Below are positions 20,067 to 28,548 of a DNA stretch of 64,000 nt, one piece after another. The stretch lies in NCBI RefSeq assembly GCF_019263805.1, contig NZ_CP079195.1, forward strand, positions 3,769,001-3,833,000. The letters are read 5' to 3'. The stretch's first letter is position 1, and the number at the start of each line of letters is the position of its first letter. The notes below the pieces were generated by a model. That model was not told the origin of the DNA. It made no database searches and worked only from the letters and a program-made list of their open reading frames with translations. Both the position numbers and the translations under genes were made by a program. The stretch is from Polaribacter sp. NJDZ03. GTDB lineage: Bacteria; Bacteroidota; Bacteroidia; Flavobacteriales; Flavobacteriaceae.

Positions 20067-21899
20067 ATGAAAAATAAATTTTTAACATTTATCATATTTT
20101 TATTTGTAACATCTTTTATCAAAGGGCAAATTTTGTCCTTACCAAAAAATTTACAACCAGAAGATAGAATTGCATTTGCCATGTATACAGTACATGAAAA
20201 TACTGTGAAAATGACAGCACAATTTTATCCGATTATAAATTATGAACCTTTTGAAGCTACTTTAGAAATAGAAGAAAATGGCAAATGGGTAGAAAAAACG
20301 AAAGCAGCAATTAGATATCCAGGTTATACATCTCTTTTTAGAATTGATAATTGGGATGATACCAAAGAAGCTAAGTACAGAGTTGTGCATAATAACAAAG
20401 CTTTTTATGAAGGAATTATTCGTAAAAATCCAATTCGTAAAGAGAATTTTATTTTAGCGGCTTTAACTTGTAATTCTATTTATCCAAGACATGGTGGAGA
20501 TATTCCAAGAACAGATATTGTAGAAAATCTAATAAAACTAAATCCAGATTTATTATTCTTTTCTGGAGATCAAGTATATGATCATGCGCAGCATTATTTG
20601 TATTGGTTAAAATTTGGGACAGATTTTAAAGAAATCATTAGAAATACACCAACCATTTGTATTGTTGATGATCATGATGTTGGACAAGGAAATTTATGGG
20701 GAGCAGAAGGCGATAGTTCACCAACGTTAAGTGGAGTTTCAGGAGGTTATTATAGACCTGCGGAATATGTAAAAGAAGTAGAAAGAGCGCAAACAAGTCA
20801 TTTGCCAGACCCTTATGATGCTGCTCCTGTAAAGCAAGGTATTGGTGTTTATTATACAGATTTAAAATGGGGAGGCATCAGTTTTGCTATTTTAGAAGAT
20901 CGGAAATTTAAGTCGGGTTTATTAGATTTACCTAAATATGCGCCAGATATTTTTCCTGAAGGAACCAGAGATGCTATTTTTGATCCAACGGTTGATACTC
21001 GAAAATTAGACATTCCTACTGCAAAATTATTGGGAGAGCGTCAATTAAAATTTTTGGAAGATTGGACTACAGATTGGGAAAATGCTGAAATGAAAACAGT
21101 ATTAACTCAAAGTGTTTTTGCGATGGTTAATAATTATACAGGCAAACATGATAGAGAAATAATTGCAGATTTTGATACCAATGGTTGGCCACAATCTGGT
21201 AGAAACAAAGCTTTGTCCGTAATTAGAAAAAGTTTTTCACCAATGATTGGTGGAGATCAGCATTTAGCAACATTTGTAAAACATGGTGTAGACAATTGGG
21301 GAGATGCAAGTTACTCTTTTGTAACCCCTGCAATTGCTAATTATTGGATGCGTTGGTGGGATCCTAAAAATCCAGGAAAAAATAGAGATAAGAATTCACC
21401 AAAATATACGGGAGATTTTTTAGATGGATTTCAAAATAAAATTACCGTAAAAGCAGTTGGAAATCCTTCGTCAGAAGAAATAAAAGAAGGTGGGAAATTA
21501 TCTACTAGAGTTGCAGGTTTTGGAGTTATTAAATACAACAAATCTAAGAGAACCATTACGTTTGATTGTTGGGGCAGAAATGTAGATATTATGAACCCAA
21601 ATTCTAAACAGTATAAAGGTTGGCCAATAACAATTTCTCAGTTCGATAATTTTAATCCACGAGAATCGTTTTTACTACCAACGTTAGATTTGTCAAAGGA
21701 AAACCAAGTAGTAACTATTAGAAAAAGTGCTACGAGAGAAATCGTTTCTTCAGTTAGAATTAAAGGGAAAATATATCAACCTAAAGTTTTAGAATTAGGT
21801 TCTTACACCATTGAAATTGGTGAAGGAAATACACCTATAAAGCTTTTTGAGATTATCTCAAAATCTAAAAATAGTGAACGCTTAAATGTAAAAATTTAA
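20067..21899 (+). CDS. PhoD-like metallophosphoesterase (alkaline phosphatase D family)
   Basis: A secreted metal-dependent phosphoesterase, 610 residues from the ATG at 20067. A TTG at 20049 is in frame but overlaps the previous gene, while the ATG starts a clean signal peptide (MKNKFLTFIIFLFVTSFIKG). An N-terminal beta domain (about 20-120) precedes the catalytic core with G167-D-Q-V-Y-D, D201-D-H-D and later IGGDQHLATFVKHG, which match the two-metal centre of PhoD/UshA-fold enzymes. The substrate is unknown. Placed between an ASPIC protein and a sulfatase, 7 nt after the former, it may act on a phosphate or another ester on the algal polysaccharide, but it could also simply scavenge phosphate. 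Confidence 0.82.
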   Translation: MKNKFLTFIIFLFVTSFIKGQILSLPKNLQPEDRIAFAMYTVHENTVKMTAQFYPIINYEPFEATLEIEENGKWVEKTKAAIRYPGYTSLFRIDNWDDTKEAKYRVVHNNKAFYEGIIRKNPIRKENFILAALTCNSIYPRHGGDIPRTDIVENLIKLNPDLLFFSGDQVYDHAQHYLYWLKFGTDFKEIIRNTPTICIVDDHDVGQGNLWGAEGDSSPTLSGVSGGYYRPAEYVKEVERAQTSHLPDPYDAAPVKQGIGVYYTDLKWGGISFAILEDRKFKSGLLDLPKYAPDIFPEGTRDAIFDPTVDTRKLDIPTAKLLGERQLKFLEDWTTDWENAEMKTVLTQSVFAMVNNYTGKHDREIIADFDTNGWPQSGRNKALSVIRKSFSPMIGGDQHLATFVKHGVDNWGDASYSFVTPAIANYWMRWWDPKNPGKNRDKNSPKYTGDFLDGFQNKITVKAVGNPSSEEIKEGGKLSTRVAGFGVIKYNKSKRTITFDCWGRNVDIMNPNSKQYKGWPITISQFDNFNPRESFLLPTLDLSKENQVVTIRKSATREIVSSVRIKGKIYQPKVLELGSYTIEIGEGNTPIKLFEIISKSKNSERLNVKI

Positions 21900-21938
21900 C
21901 AGATACTAAATAAATATTATTTTAAATCATAGCATATT

Positions 21939-23417
21939 ATGAAACAAATTTTAAAACAACTAAAATTATTATTCTTCGGAACTTTTATTAGCGTAATGGG
22001 ATGTACAGCGCAAGAAGAGCGTCCAAATATTTTATTCGTCTTGTGTGACGATCTTGGGTATAATGATGTTGGTTTTAATGGATCTACAGATATTATTACA
22101 CCAGAATTAGATAAGTTGGCCAAAGACGGAACCATTTTTACTTCGGCGTATGTAGCGCATCCTTTTTGCGGACCAAGTAGGGCTTCTATATTAACAGGTC
22201 GTTACCCACAACAAATGGGAACAGCTTTTAATCTTCATAGTAATTCTAGTATGAATGATGCTGATAATATGGGGATTCCTACACAAGAAACTTATATGTC
22301 TAAAGTATTGCAAGATGCTGGTTATTATACAAGTGCTTTAGGGAAATGGCATTTAGGAAGTGCTCCTAAATTTCATCCGAATGAAAGAGGTTTCGATAAT
22401 TTTTATGGTTTTCTTGGTGGAGGGCATAATTATTTTCCGGCAAAATATCAAAAGGAATATGATAAACAGTTAAAAGAGGGAAGAAAAGAAATTCGTGATT
22501 ATATTCTTCCGTTAGAACATAACGGTAAAGAAGTTAAAGAAACCGAATATGTTACAGATGCGTTGTCTAGAGAAGCAATTAAAGATATTAAATTGGCTTC
22601 CACTAAAAAGGACCCTTTCTTTATCTATTTAGCGTACAATGCGCCACATGTACCTTTGGAGGCTAAAGAAGAAGATTTAAAAGTATTTGAGAGTATTAAA
22701 GATAAGGACAGAAGAACGTATGCTGCAATGGTATATGCCGTAGATAGGGGAGTTGGAGAGATTGTAAAAACGTTAAAAGAAACCAACCAATATGACAATA
22801 CGTTAATTGTATTTTTGAGTGATAATGGTGGTAATTTTGATCACGGAGCTAATAACTATCCTCTTAAAGGTAGTAAAGGAGATGCTTGGGAAGGCGGTTA
22901 TAGAGTACCAATGTTTTTTCATTATCCGAATAAAATAGCGAAAGGTCAGCAATTTGATTTTCCTGTTTCTTCTTTAGATTTATATCCTACGTTTGCAAAA
23001 TTAGCGAATGCTAAGATTCCGAATGACAAAAAAATAGCAGGTAAAGATATTATGGAATCGGTGATTAATAAAACAGATGCGCATAAAGAAGATATGATTT
23101 ACTGTTTAAGATATCGTCATGGATTTAGTGATGTGGGCGCAAGATTAGGAGATTGGAAAATTACCCGTGTTGGTAATGAACCTTGGAGATTAACAAATAT
23201 TACCCAAGATATTGGTGAGAAGAAAAATATGGGAGGTAGATATCCAGAACGTCTTAAAAAAATGGTGGCTGAAACTGAAAAATGGACGCAAAGTTTTGTG
23301 CAACCATTATGGTATTATTCAGCTAAAGATGAAGAATTATGGAGAGCCGGTAAAATGCCACAATACAACGAAACTTTTGAAGTAGATATGTTAACAGATT
23401 TGCCTACTAAAAAATAG
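21939..23417 (+). CDS. S1-family sulfatase, lipoprotein
   Basis: A 492-residue sulfatase with a lipoprotein signal (SVMGC, Cys22). ERPNILFVLCDDLGYNDVGFNG gives metal-binding Asp37/Asp38. The formylglycine site is C77-G-P-S-R, and SALGKWHLGSAPKFHPNERGFDNFYGF plus FLSDNGGNFDHGANNYPLKG continue the catalytic core. It resembles the 13.0-kb sulfatase in overall build but is clearly a separate subtype. It ends only 23 nt from the convergently oriented regulator gene; AAATAC/GTATTT (about 23427-23444) is the only short hairpin between them. Confidence 0.93.
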   Translation: MKQILKQLKLLFFGTFISVMGCTAQEERPNILFVLCDDLGYNDVGFNGSTDIITPELDKLAKDGTIFTSAYVAHPFCGPSRASILTGRYPQQMGTAFNLHSNSSMNDADNMGIPTQETYMSKVLQDAGYYTSALGKWHLGSAPKFHPNERGFDNFYGFLGGGHNYFPAKYQKEYDKQLKEGRKEIRDYILPLEHNGKEVKETEYVTDALSREAIKDIKLASTKKDPFFIYLAYNAPHVPLEAKEEDLKVFESIKDKDRRTYAAMVYAVDRGVGEIVKTLKETNQYDNTLIVFLSDNGGNFDHGANNYPLKGSKGDAWEGGYRVPMFFHYPNKIAKGQQFDFPVSSLDLYPTFAKLANAKIPNDKKIAGKDIMESVINKTDAHKEDMIYCLRYRHGFSDVGARLGDWKITRVGNEPWRLTNITQDIGEKKNMGGRYPERLKKMVAETEKWTQSFVQPLWYYSAKDEELWRAGKMPQYNETFEVDMLTDLPTKK

Positions 23418-23440
23418 ACTAAATAAATACGAGGTTGTAT

Positions 23441-25048
23441 TTATATAGAAGTAATGAAACTGGTTAGATTTTGATGTCTTTCCAGTTTCATTTTTTTACG
23501 CAATCTGTGTCTTGCAACATGTACACTTCCTAAAGAAATTCCTAAAAGGTGTGCCATTTCTTTTCCCGAAAAGTTAAGTTTTATCAATGCACAAAGCTTT
23601 CTGTCTGCTCTACTTAAATCGGGTACTTTTTCTTGTAAGCGTTCATAAAAGCTCTTGTTAAGTTGATTAAATCTTCTATTAAAAGAATCCCATAAACTGG
23701 TAGAACTTCTTTCTATTGTTTTTAAAATTATTTTTGATTTGTTTCCCGGATTTGCTTCTTTAATAAAATCGCTTAACTGTTTTATTACTTGTTCTTTTTC
23801 TATTAATTGAAGCGTGTTTGTGGTGAGTTCCTTGTTCTTAACGTCTAATAATTCTTTAGAGTTTTGCTGCTTTTTTTCAAACTTTAAATTTTTAATTCTT
23901 TGTCTAAAAATTAAGGTTAAAATAATTACTAAAAATAGGATGATAAACATCGTAATTCTAAAATTAAGAAGGGCTTCTTTTTCTTTAGCCAATTCTAAGT
24001 TTTTAATATTTAATTGCTCTCTTTTTTTAATAAGTTCTTCTTTGTAATAGTTTTTAATGGTTAAAAAACCTTTGTTTTTTTCGTTTCTAGGGTTTAGTAA
24101 AGCGTTGCTGATATCATTAGATTTTTTTTCATATTCATAGGCTAGTGCAAATAAATTTAGTTCTTTTAAAACTTCCGCATAGCGTGAGTATAAAAACGAT
24201 TTATAGAAGGTTGTTTCTCCTAAATCGCCCTTTATTTTAGCGAATTTTTCAAAATAAAATTTTGCTTCATTAAGGTCGTTCTTTTTATGATAGATGATTG
24301 CAATTCTGCCATAAATAATTAGCAAAAACTTCTTGTCCTTGTTTTTTAATCCAGAATTTGGTCCACTATTTTCTAATTGCTGTGCTGCATTTTTTAGTAG
24401 TTTTAATGCTTCATTTGGAGCACTATTCCACTCGCTAATACTTGCTTTTTTTTCGTCAAGAAAAATAGAATAGATAGGAGGTAGTTTCGTTTTTTTTGAA
24501 AGAACAATACAACTATCAATATAAGATTGTAGGTTTTCTTTGTCCGCAATACGTTGATAGTGTAAAACTAAATTATAATAAGATTTGTAAATTTCTGATA
24601 CGTCAATTTTGTGATGCTTATATAGTTTTCTATATAGTTCATGAGCTTTAATAAAATAGCTTTCAGATTCTTCGTTTTGTTTATATAGATAGGTTAAAAC
24701 ACCTAATTCTTCATTGGCTTTTGCTATTAAAAGTGGGCTTTTATATTCTTCGGATATAAAAAGGGCTTCACCTGCAAAACTAAATGCTTCTAAGTAATCT
24801 AGGTTAAATCTATTAAATCTACTTTGAGTAATAAGGGTGTTAATTAATAAAGTGCTGTCTTTTTTTATTACTGCTTGTTCTTTTGTTTTAGTTAAAAAAA
24901 TAGAAATAGAATCAAAAGGCATATTTAAAGGAATTATATGCTCTTTAAAATGAGTTTTTAATTGCTGTCCTTGTAAACACTGTAAAACACTAATGTTAAG
25001 TATAATTATAAGGTAAAAACTTTTTTGTAAGTTGTTTAATGTTTTCAT
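23441..25048 (-). CDS. Membrane TPR sensor with LuxR/GerE-type HTH (local regulator)
   Basis: A 535-residue one-protein regulator. It has a signal-like N-terminus (about 1-28), a helical TPR-type region outside the membrane (about 60-330), one transmembrane segment (364-384), a coiled-coil linker (about 386-430) and a cytoplasmic C-terminal LuxR-type helix-turn-helix (about 478-522; DLSRADRKLCALIKLNFSGK, LLGISLGSVHVARHRLRKKM). This build is common in Bacteroidetes one-component regulators. It is the only intact DNA-binding regulator in the left 52 kb, transcribed against the locus from between the sulfatase and GH127 genes. It is the obvious candidate for the GRTAA direct repeats, though nothing in the sequence proves this; its own promoter lacks that repeat. 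Confidence 0.85.
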   Translation of the reverse strand: MKTLNNLQKSFYLIIILNISVLQCLQGQQLKTHFKEHIIPLNMPFDSISIFLTKTKEQAVIKKDSTLLINTLITQSRFNRFNLDYLEAFSFAGEALFISEEYKSPLLIAKANEELGVLTYLYKQNEESESYFIKAHELYRKLYKHHKIDVSEIYKSYYNLVLHYQRIADKENLQSYIDSCIVLSKKTKLPPIYSIFLDEKKASISEWNSAPNEALKLLKNAAQQLENSGPNSGLKNKDKKFLLIIYGRIAIIYHKKNDLNEAKFYFEKFAKIKGDLGETTFYKSFLYSRYAEVLKELNLFALAYEYEKKSNDISNALLNPRNEKNKGFLTIKNYYKEELIKKREQLNIKNLELAKEKEALLNFRITMFIILFLVIILTLIFRQRIKNLKFEKKQQNSKELLDVKNKELTTNTLQLIEKEQVIKQLSDFIKEANPGNKSKIILKTIERSSTSLWDSFNRRFNQLNKSFYERLQEKVPDLSRADRKLCALIKLNFSGKEMAHLLGISLGSVHVARHRLRKKMKLERHQNLTSFITSI

Positions 25049-25222
25049 ATACAGTATTATATAATGTTTTTTTTAAATATAAACAATTATTTGTATTAAG
25101 TTGTTTAAATAAAAATTATAATGAATGTTAAGTTTTTGTAATTGGTTTTTTAGTGTGATTTTTAATATGATTCCATAGTTTTGGTTAAAAATAAACTCAC
25201 GAGTAATTACAGGTTATTAAGA

Positions 25223-25363
25223 ATGTTTTTTACCATTTTTTTAGTAAGCTTCTTATTAAATGGTTTTGTTCAAAGTAAAAAGCCAAATATTCTTTTAATT
25301 GTAGTGGATGATTTAAAAGATTATACTGGATTTTTAGGAGGACATGCACAAGTGAATATTTAA
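25223..25363 (+). pseudogene. Stump of an S1 sulfatase (N-terminus only)
   Basis: An ATG at 25223 opens a signal peptide (MFFTIFLVSFLLNGFVQS) followed by KKPNILLIVVDDLKDYTGFLGGHAQVNI and a stop. KPNILLIVVDDL is the N-terminal metal site of an iduronate-sulfatase-like S1 enzyme, and GGHxQV normally leads into KTPNIDxLA. Everything beyond, including the formylglycine site, is missing. The stop is 10 nt before the GH127 start, so an internal deletion appears to have fused the sulfatase's promoter and leader to the GH127 gene. A TTG at 25181 would extend the frame but without signal-peptide logic. Confidence 0.8.
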
Positions 25364-25373
25364 ACTAAATAAA

Positions 25374-27446
25374 ATGAAAAAACTACCTATTATCTTATTT
25401 TATTTTTTGCTGATTATAGCGTGTAAGGAATCTAAAGAGGCTCCGAAACAGTTAGCAATTAGCACCAGTAAAACAAATGTTTTAGATTTAGATAACAGTA
25501 AAGGAATTATTAATTATACCAACAGTCCGTATGTTAAATTAAAAAGTTTAAATATTGGCGATTGTGAATGGACAGATGGTTTTTGGGCCGATAAATTTAA
25601 AGTTGCAGAGGAAGTAATGGTGCCTTATATGGGGGAAGTTTTAAAAGGTGATGTTGGTCATGCTTTAAACAATTTTAAAATAGCGGCAGGACTAAAAGAA
25701 GGCAAGCATAAAGGGTTTAGTTGGCATGATGGTGATTTTTATAAATGGATGGAAGCTGCAACTTACATATATGCAATTAATAAGGATCCAAAAATTATTG
25801 AGGAGTTAGATGATTTAATTGAAATTATAGGAAAAGCACAACTAGAAAATGGGTATTTACAAACACAGATAACCACCAATAAAAATAGAAAACCATTTTC
25901 CGAAAGAAAGTATCATGAAATGTACAATAGTGGTCATTTATATATTGCTGCTTGTATTTATTATAGAGTTACGGGGAAAACTAATTTTTTAGATATCGCA
26001 ATTAAAAACGCAAATAATTTATATGATGTTTTTCAACCTCAATCTGCAGAATTAGCACGTATGGGGTTTAATCAAGTCCAGATTATGGGATTGGTAGAAT
26101 TGTATAGAACCACAAAAAATAAAAAATATTTAGAGTTGGCAGAAATTTTCATCAATATGAGAGGGAAGTCGAAAGTAAAAACGCATCCATCAGTTAGATA
26201 TAACAATATTGGTGATATGACACAAGAGAGAACTCCGTTAAGAGAAGAAGATGAAGCTGTTGGTCATGCTGTTTTAGCCTTGTATTATTATGCAGGAGCA
26301 GCAGATGTGTATGCAGAAACTGGAGAAAAAGCTTTAATTGATGCCTTAGATAGAATTTGGGGAAACATTGTAGATAAAAAAATGTTTGTTACTGGAGCTT
26401 GCGGACAAAAACATGATGGAGGTTCATCGAATAGAGATTTTGTACATGAAGCATTTACCGTAGATTATGAAATGCACAATGCACATGCTTATAATGAAAC
26501 CTGTGCAAACTTGTGTAACGCCATGTTTAATTATAGAATATTGAATATAAAAGGAGAGTCTAAGCATGCAGATGTTATGGAGTTGGTTTTGTACAATAGT
26601 GCCCTTTCTGGTATCAGCTTAAAAGGAGATTCGTATTTCTATACAAATCCGCTAAGAAGAACTGCGAATCATAAAATGGGTGGTACAGATTATCCCGATA
26701 GAGTTGGCTATATTCCTTGTTTTTGTTGTCCACCAAACTTAGTGAGAACTATTGCTAAATCTTCTGCTTGGGCTTATAGTTTATCAGAAAACGGAATTGC
26801 TACAAACTTATATGGAGCGAATAAATTGGATACAAAATTACAAGATGGATCTGTCATAAAATTAAAACAAGAAACTCAATATCCTTGGGATGGAAACATA
26901 AAGATTACAATTGATGAATGTAAAAATGATGCCTTTGATGTACTATTAAGAATTCCAGATTGGGCAACTAGTTTTGAAATTTCTGTAAATGGAAAAACTC
27001 AAAATACAGCTGGAAAACCAGGGACTTTTGCAAATTTAAATAGACAGTGGAAAAAAGGAGATGTTATTACTTTAAATCTTCCTATGGATATTAAATTGTT
27101 AGAAGGGAATCCATTAATAGAAGAAGTAAGAAATCAAGCAGCTATAAAAAGAGGTCCAGTTGTGTATTGCGTAGAAACGCCAGATTTACCAAAAGGAACT
27201 GATATTTTAGATGTGTATTTACCAATAAAATCAAAATTAACAGCAACTTATAAACCGGAATTATTAAATGGAGTTGCTACTATTTCAGGAAATATTAAAA
27301 TTAGAAAAGATAAAAAAGAAGGAATGTACAGAACATTATCAAATCCAAAATTTGAGAATTATAATGTACAATTCGTACCTTATTTTGCCTGGTCGAATAG
27401 AGGTGTTTCAGAAATGAGTGTTTGGTTGCCTTTGGCGATAGATTAA
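25374..27446 (+). CDS. GH127-family exo-glycosidase, lipoprotein copy
   Basis: A 690-residue paralogue of the GH127 protein at 16.0 kb, but with a lipoprotein signal (LIIAC, Cys17), so it acts outside the cytoplasm. The active-site set is intact: E375 and C377 (YNETCANLC), C449, C451 and C452 (PCFCCPPNLVRT). A 71-bp stretch (26253-26323) is identical in DNA to 16751-16821 of the other copy although the genes otherwise differ throughout. Two GH127 copies in different compartments suggest sequential trimming of surface- or periplasm-exposed chains and of imported oligosaccharides. It follows the sulfatase stump by 10 nt. Confidence 0.88.
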   Translation: MKKLPIILFYFLLIIACKESKEAPKQLAISTSKTNVLDLDNSKGIINYTNSPYVKLKSLNIGDCEWTDGFWADKFKVAEEVMVPYMGEVLKGDVGHALNNFKIAAGLKEGKHKGFSWHDGDFYKWMEAATYIYAINKDPKIIEELDDLIEIIGKAQLENGYLQTQITTNKNRKPFSERKYHEMYNSGHLYIAACIYYRVTGKTNFLDIAIKNANNLYDVFQPQSAELARMGFNQVQIMGLVELYRTTKNKKYLELAEIFINMRGKSKVKTHPSVRYNNIGDMTQERTPLREEDEAVGHAVLALYYYAGAADVYAETGEKALIDALDRIWGNIVDKKMFVTGACGQKHDGGSSNRDFVHEAFTVDYEMHNAHAYNETCANLCNAMFNYRILNIKGESKHADVMELVLYNSALSGISLKGDSYFYTNPLRRTANHKMGGTDYPDRVGYIPCFCCPPNLVRTIAKSSAWAYSLSENGIATNLYGANKLDTKLQDGSVIKLKQETQYPWDGNIKITIDECKNDAFDVLLRIPDWATSFEISVNGKTQNTAGKPGTFANLNRQWKKGDVITLNLPMDIKLLEGNPLIEEVRNQAAIKRGPVVYCVETPDLPKGTDILDVYLPIKSKLTATYKPELLNGVATISGNIKIRKDKKEGMYRTLSNPKFENYNVQFVPYFAWSNRGVSEMSVWLPLAID

Positions 27447-27476
27447 TATTATTCTGCTTATGCAAGGTCTTATTTT

Positions 27477-27534
27477 AACCTTGTAGGTTTAGTAAATAAA
27501 CTAATTTATTTTCAAATTTTATGCCTACAAGGTT
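27477..27534 (+). terminator. Long hairpin after GH127 copy B
   Basis: AACCTTGTAGG (27477-27487) pairs with CCTACAAGGTT (27524-27534), with a second pairing of AT-rich sequence inside the loop and a short T run after. It can act as a terminator, and it belongs to the same family of palindromes as 32278-32310. Confidence 0.6.
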
Positions 27535-27628
27535 TTTGAAACCATTCAGGATATAAAAAACAACATTAATTAACAATATTAGAGCTGAGAATTAACAAAA
27601 ATTCATTGATAACCAAAAAAAATATAAA

Positions 27629-28528
27629 ATGTCTAGACTAATTTTAATACTGCTTTTGTGTCTTGGTAATGCTACTGTTTCCCAAGAAAAAACCAAATTT
27701 AACGATACACAGTTTGTAGATTTTCTTCAGAATTCCTTGAAAAAAGAGGTGGTAACTGATGCCGTTAGAAATTCTTTTTATAAAGAATCTAGAACATATT
27801 GGAAGGATCATAAATTAGATTATAATTTACATCCAGAAAAGTATAAAAAGGCGATGTCTTTGTTTCATCAAAATCAAGATAAATTTAGAAAAACTAGTAA
27901 TACTATCAGTATAAAAAGGAACGATAGAATTGAAAAAGCAGTTGCTAATTTTCAGAATTTTGATGATAAGAATTCATTTCCAGAAAATTCAATTTTATTT
28001 GTTGGTAGTTCTAGTATTGCTGGTTGGAAAACGTCTATTTCATTTCCAAATTTTTCTGTTATTAACAGAGGAATTGGAGGTATGAATATGCATGAAATTA
28101 TATTTCATTACAACGCACTTATAAAAAAATACAATCCTTCAATTATCGCCATTTATTGTGATATTGATATTGAGCAAGGAAAAGCGCCAGAAGAAGCTGT
28201 AGATGTGTTTAAGAAACTGGTAGAGAAGATTAAAGCTGATTTTCCTAAAACACCTATTTTACTACTTTCTATGAAACCTGTAATGGTAGATGATTTTATA
28301 GGGAAAGATATCCGCAAGAACAAAGCGATTGCTAATACACAGCTTTTGGATTTTAGTAAAAAAGAAAAAAATGTTTATTTTATTGATTTAGCCACTCCGA
28401 TGTTGCATGCAGATGGAACATTGAAAACGGATATTTTTATTCAGGATGGAATGCATTTAAATAAATTGGGATATGAAATCTGGAATCCAATAATGAGAAA
28501 AAAGATTTTAGAGTTAACAAATAAATAA
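27629..28528 (+). CDS. SGNH/GDSL-like hydrolase (possible carbohydrate esterase)
   Basis: A secreted protein of 299 residues (signal peptide about 1-18). The C-terminal ~180 residues carry an SGNH fold: ILFVGSSSIAGW (block I with the catalytic Ser), NRGIGG (block II) and DGMHLNKLGY (block V Asp-x-x-His). Block III is unusual: the family normally reads YxGxNDI, but here YCDIDI has no Asn and is about one residue shorter. The N-terminal ~110 residues are helical and not assigned. It precedes a sulfatase by 20 nt. It could be a deacetylase/esterase, a weakened enzyme, or a binding protein. Confidence 0.75.
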   Translation: MSRLILILLLCLGNATVSQEKTKFNDTQFVDFLQNSLKKEVVTDAVRNSFYKESRTYWKDHKLDYNLHPEKYKKAMSLFHQNQDKFRKTSNTISIKRNDRIEKAVANFQNFDDKNSFPENSILFVGSSSIAGWKTSISFPNFSVINRGIGGMNMHEIIFHYNALIKKYNPSIIAIYCDIDIEQGKAPEEAVDVFKKLVEKIKADFPKTPILLLSMKPVMVDDFIGKDIRKNKAIANTQLLDFSKKEKNVYFIDLATPMLHADGTLKTDIFIQDGMHLNKLGYEIWNPIMRKKILELTNK

Positions 28529-28548
28529 TAAAAGTAATTTTTTATCAC

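Noticed and set aside
25054..25064. Second copy of the GntR-type palindrome
   Set aside because: Only the central TATTATATAAT is shared; such AT-only matches are expected by chance in this DNA.
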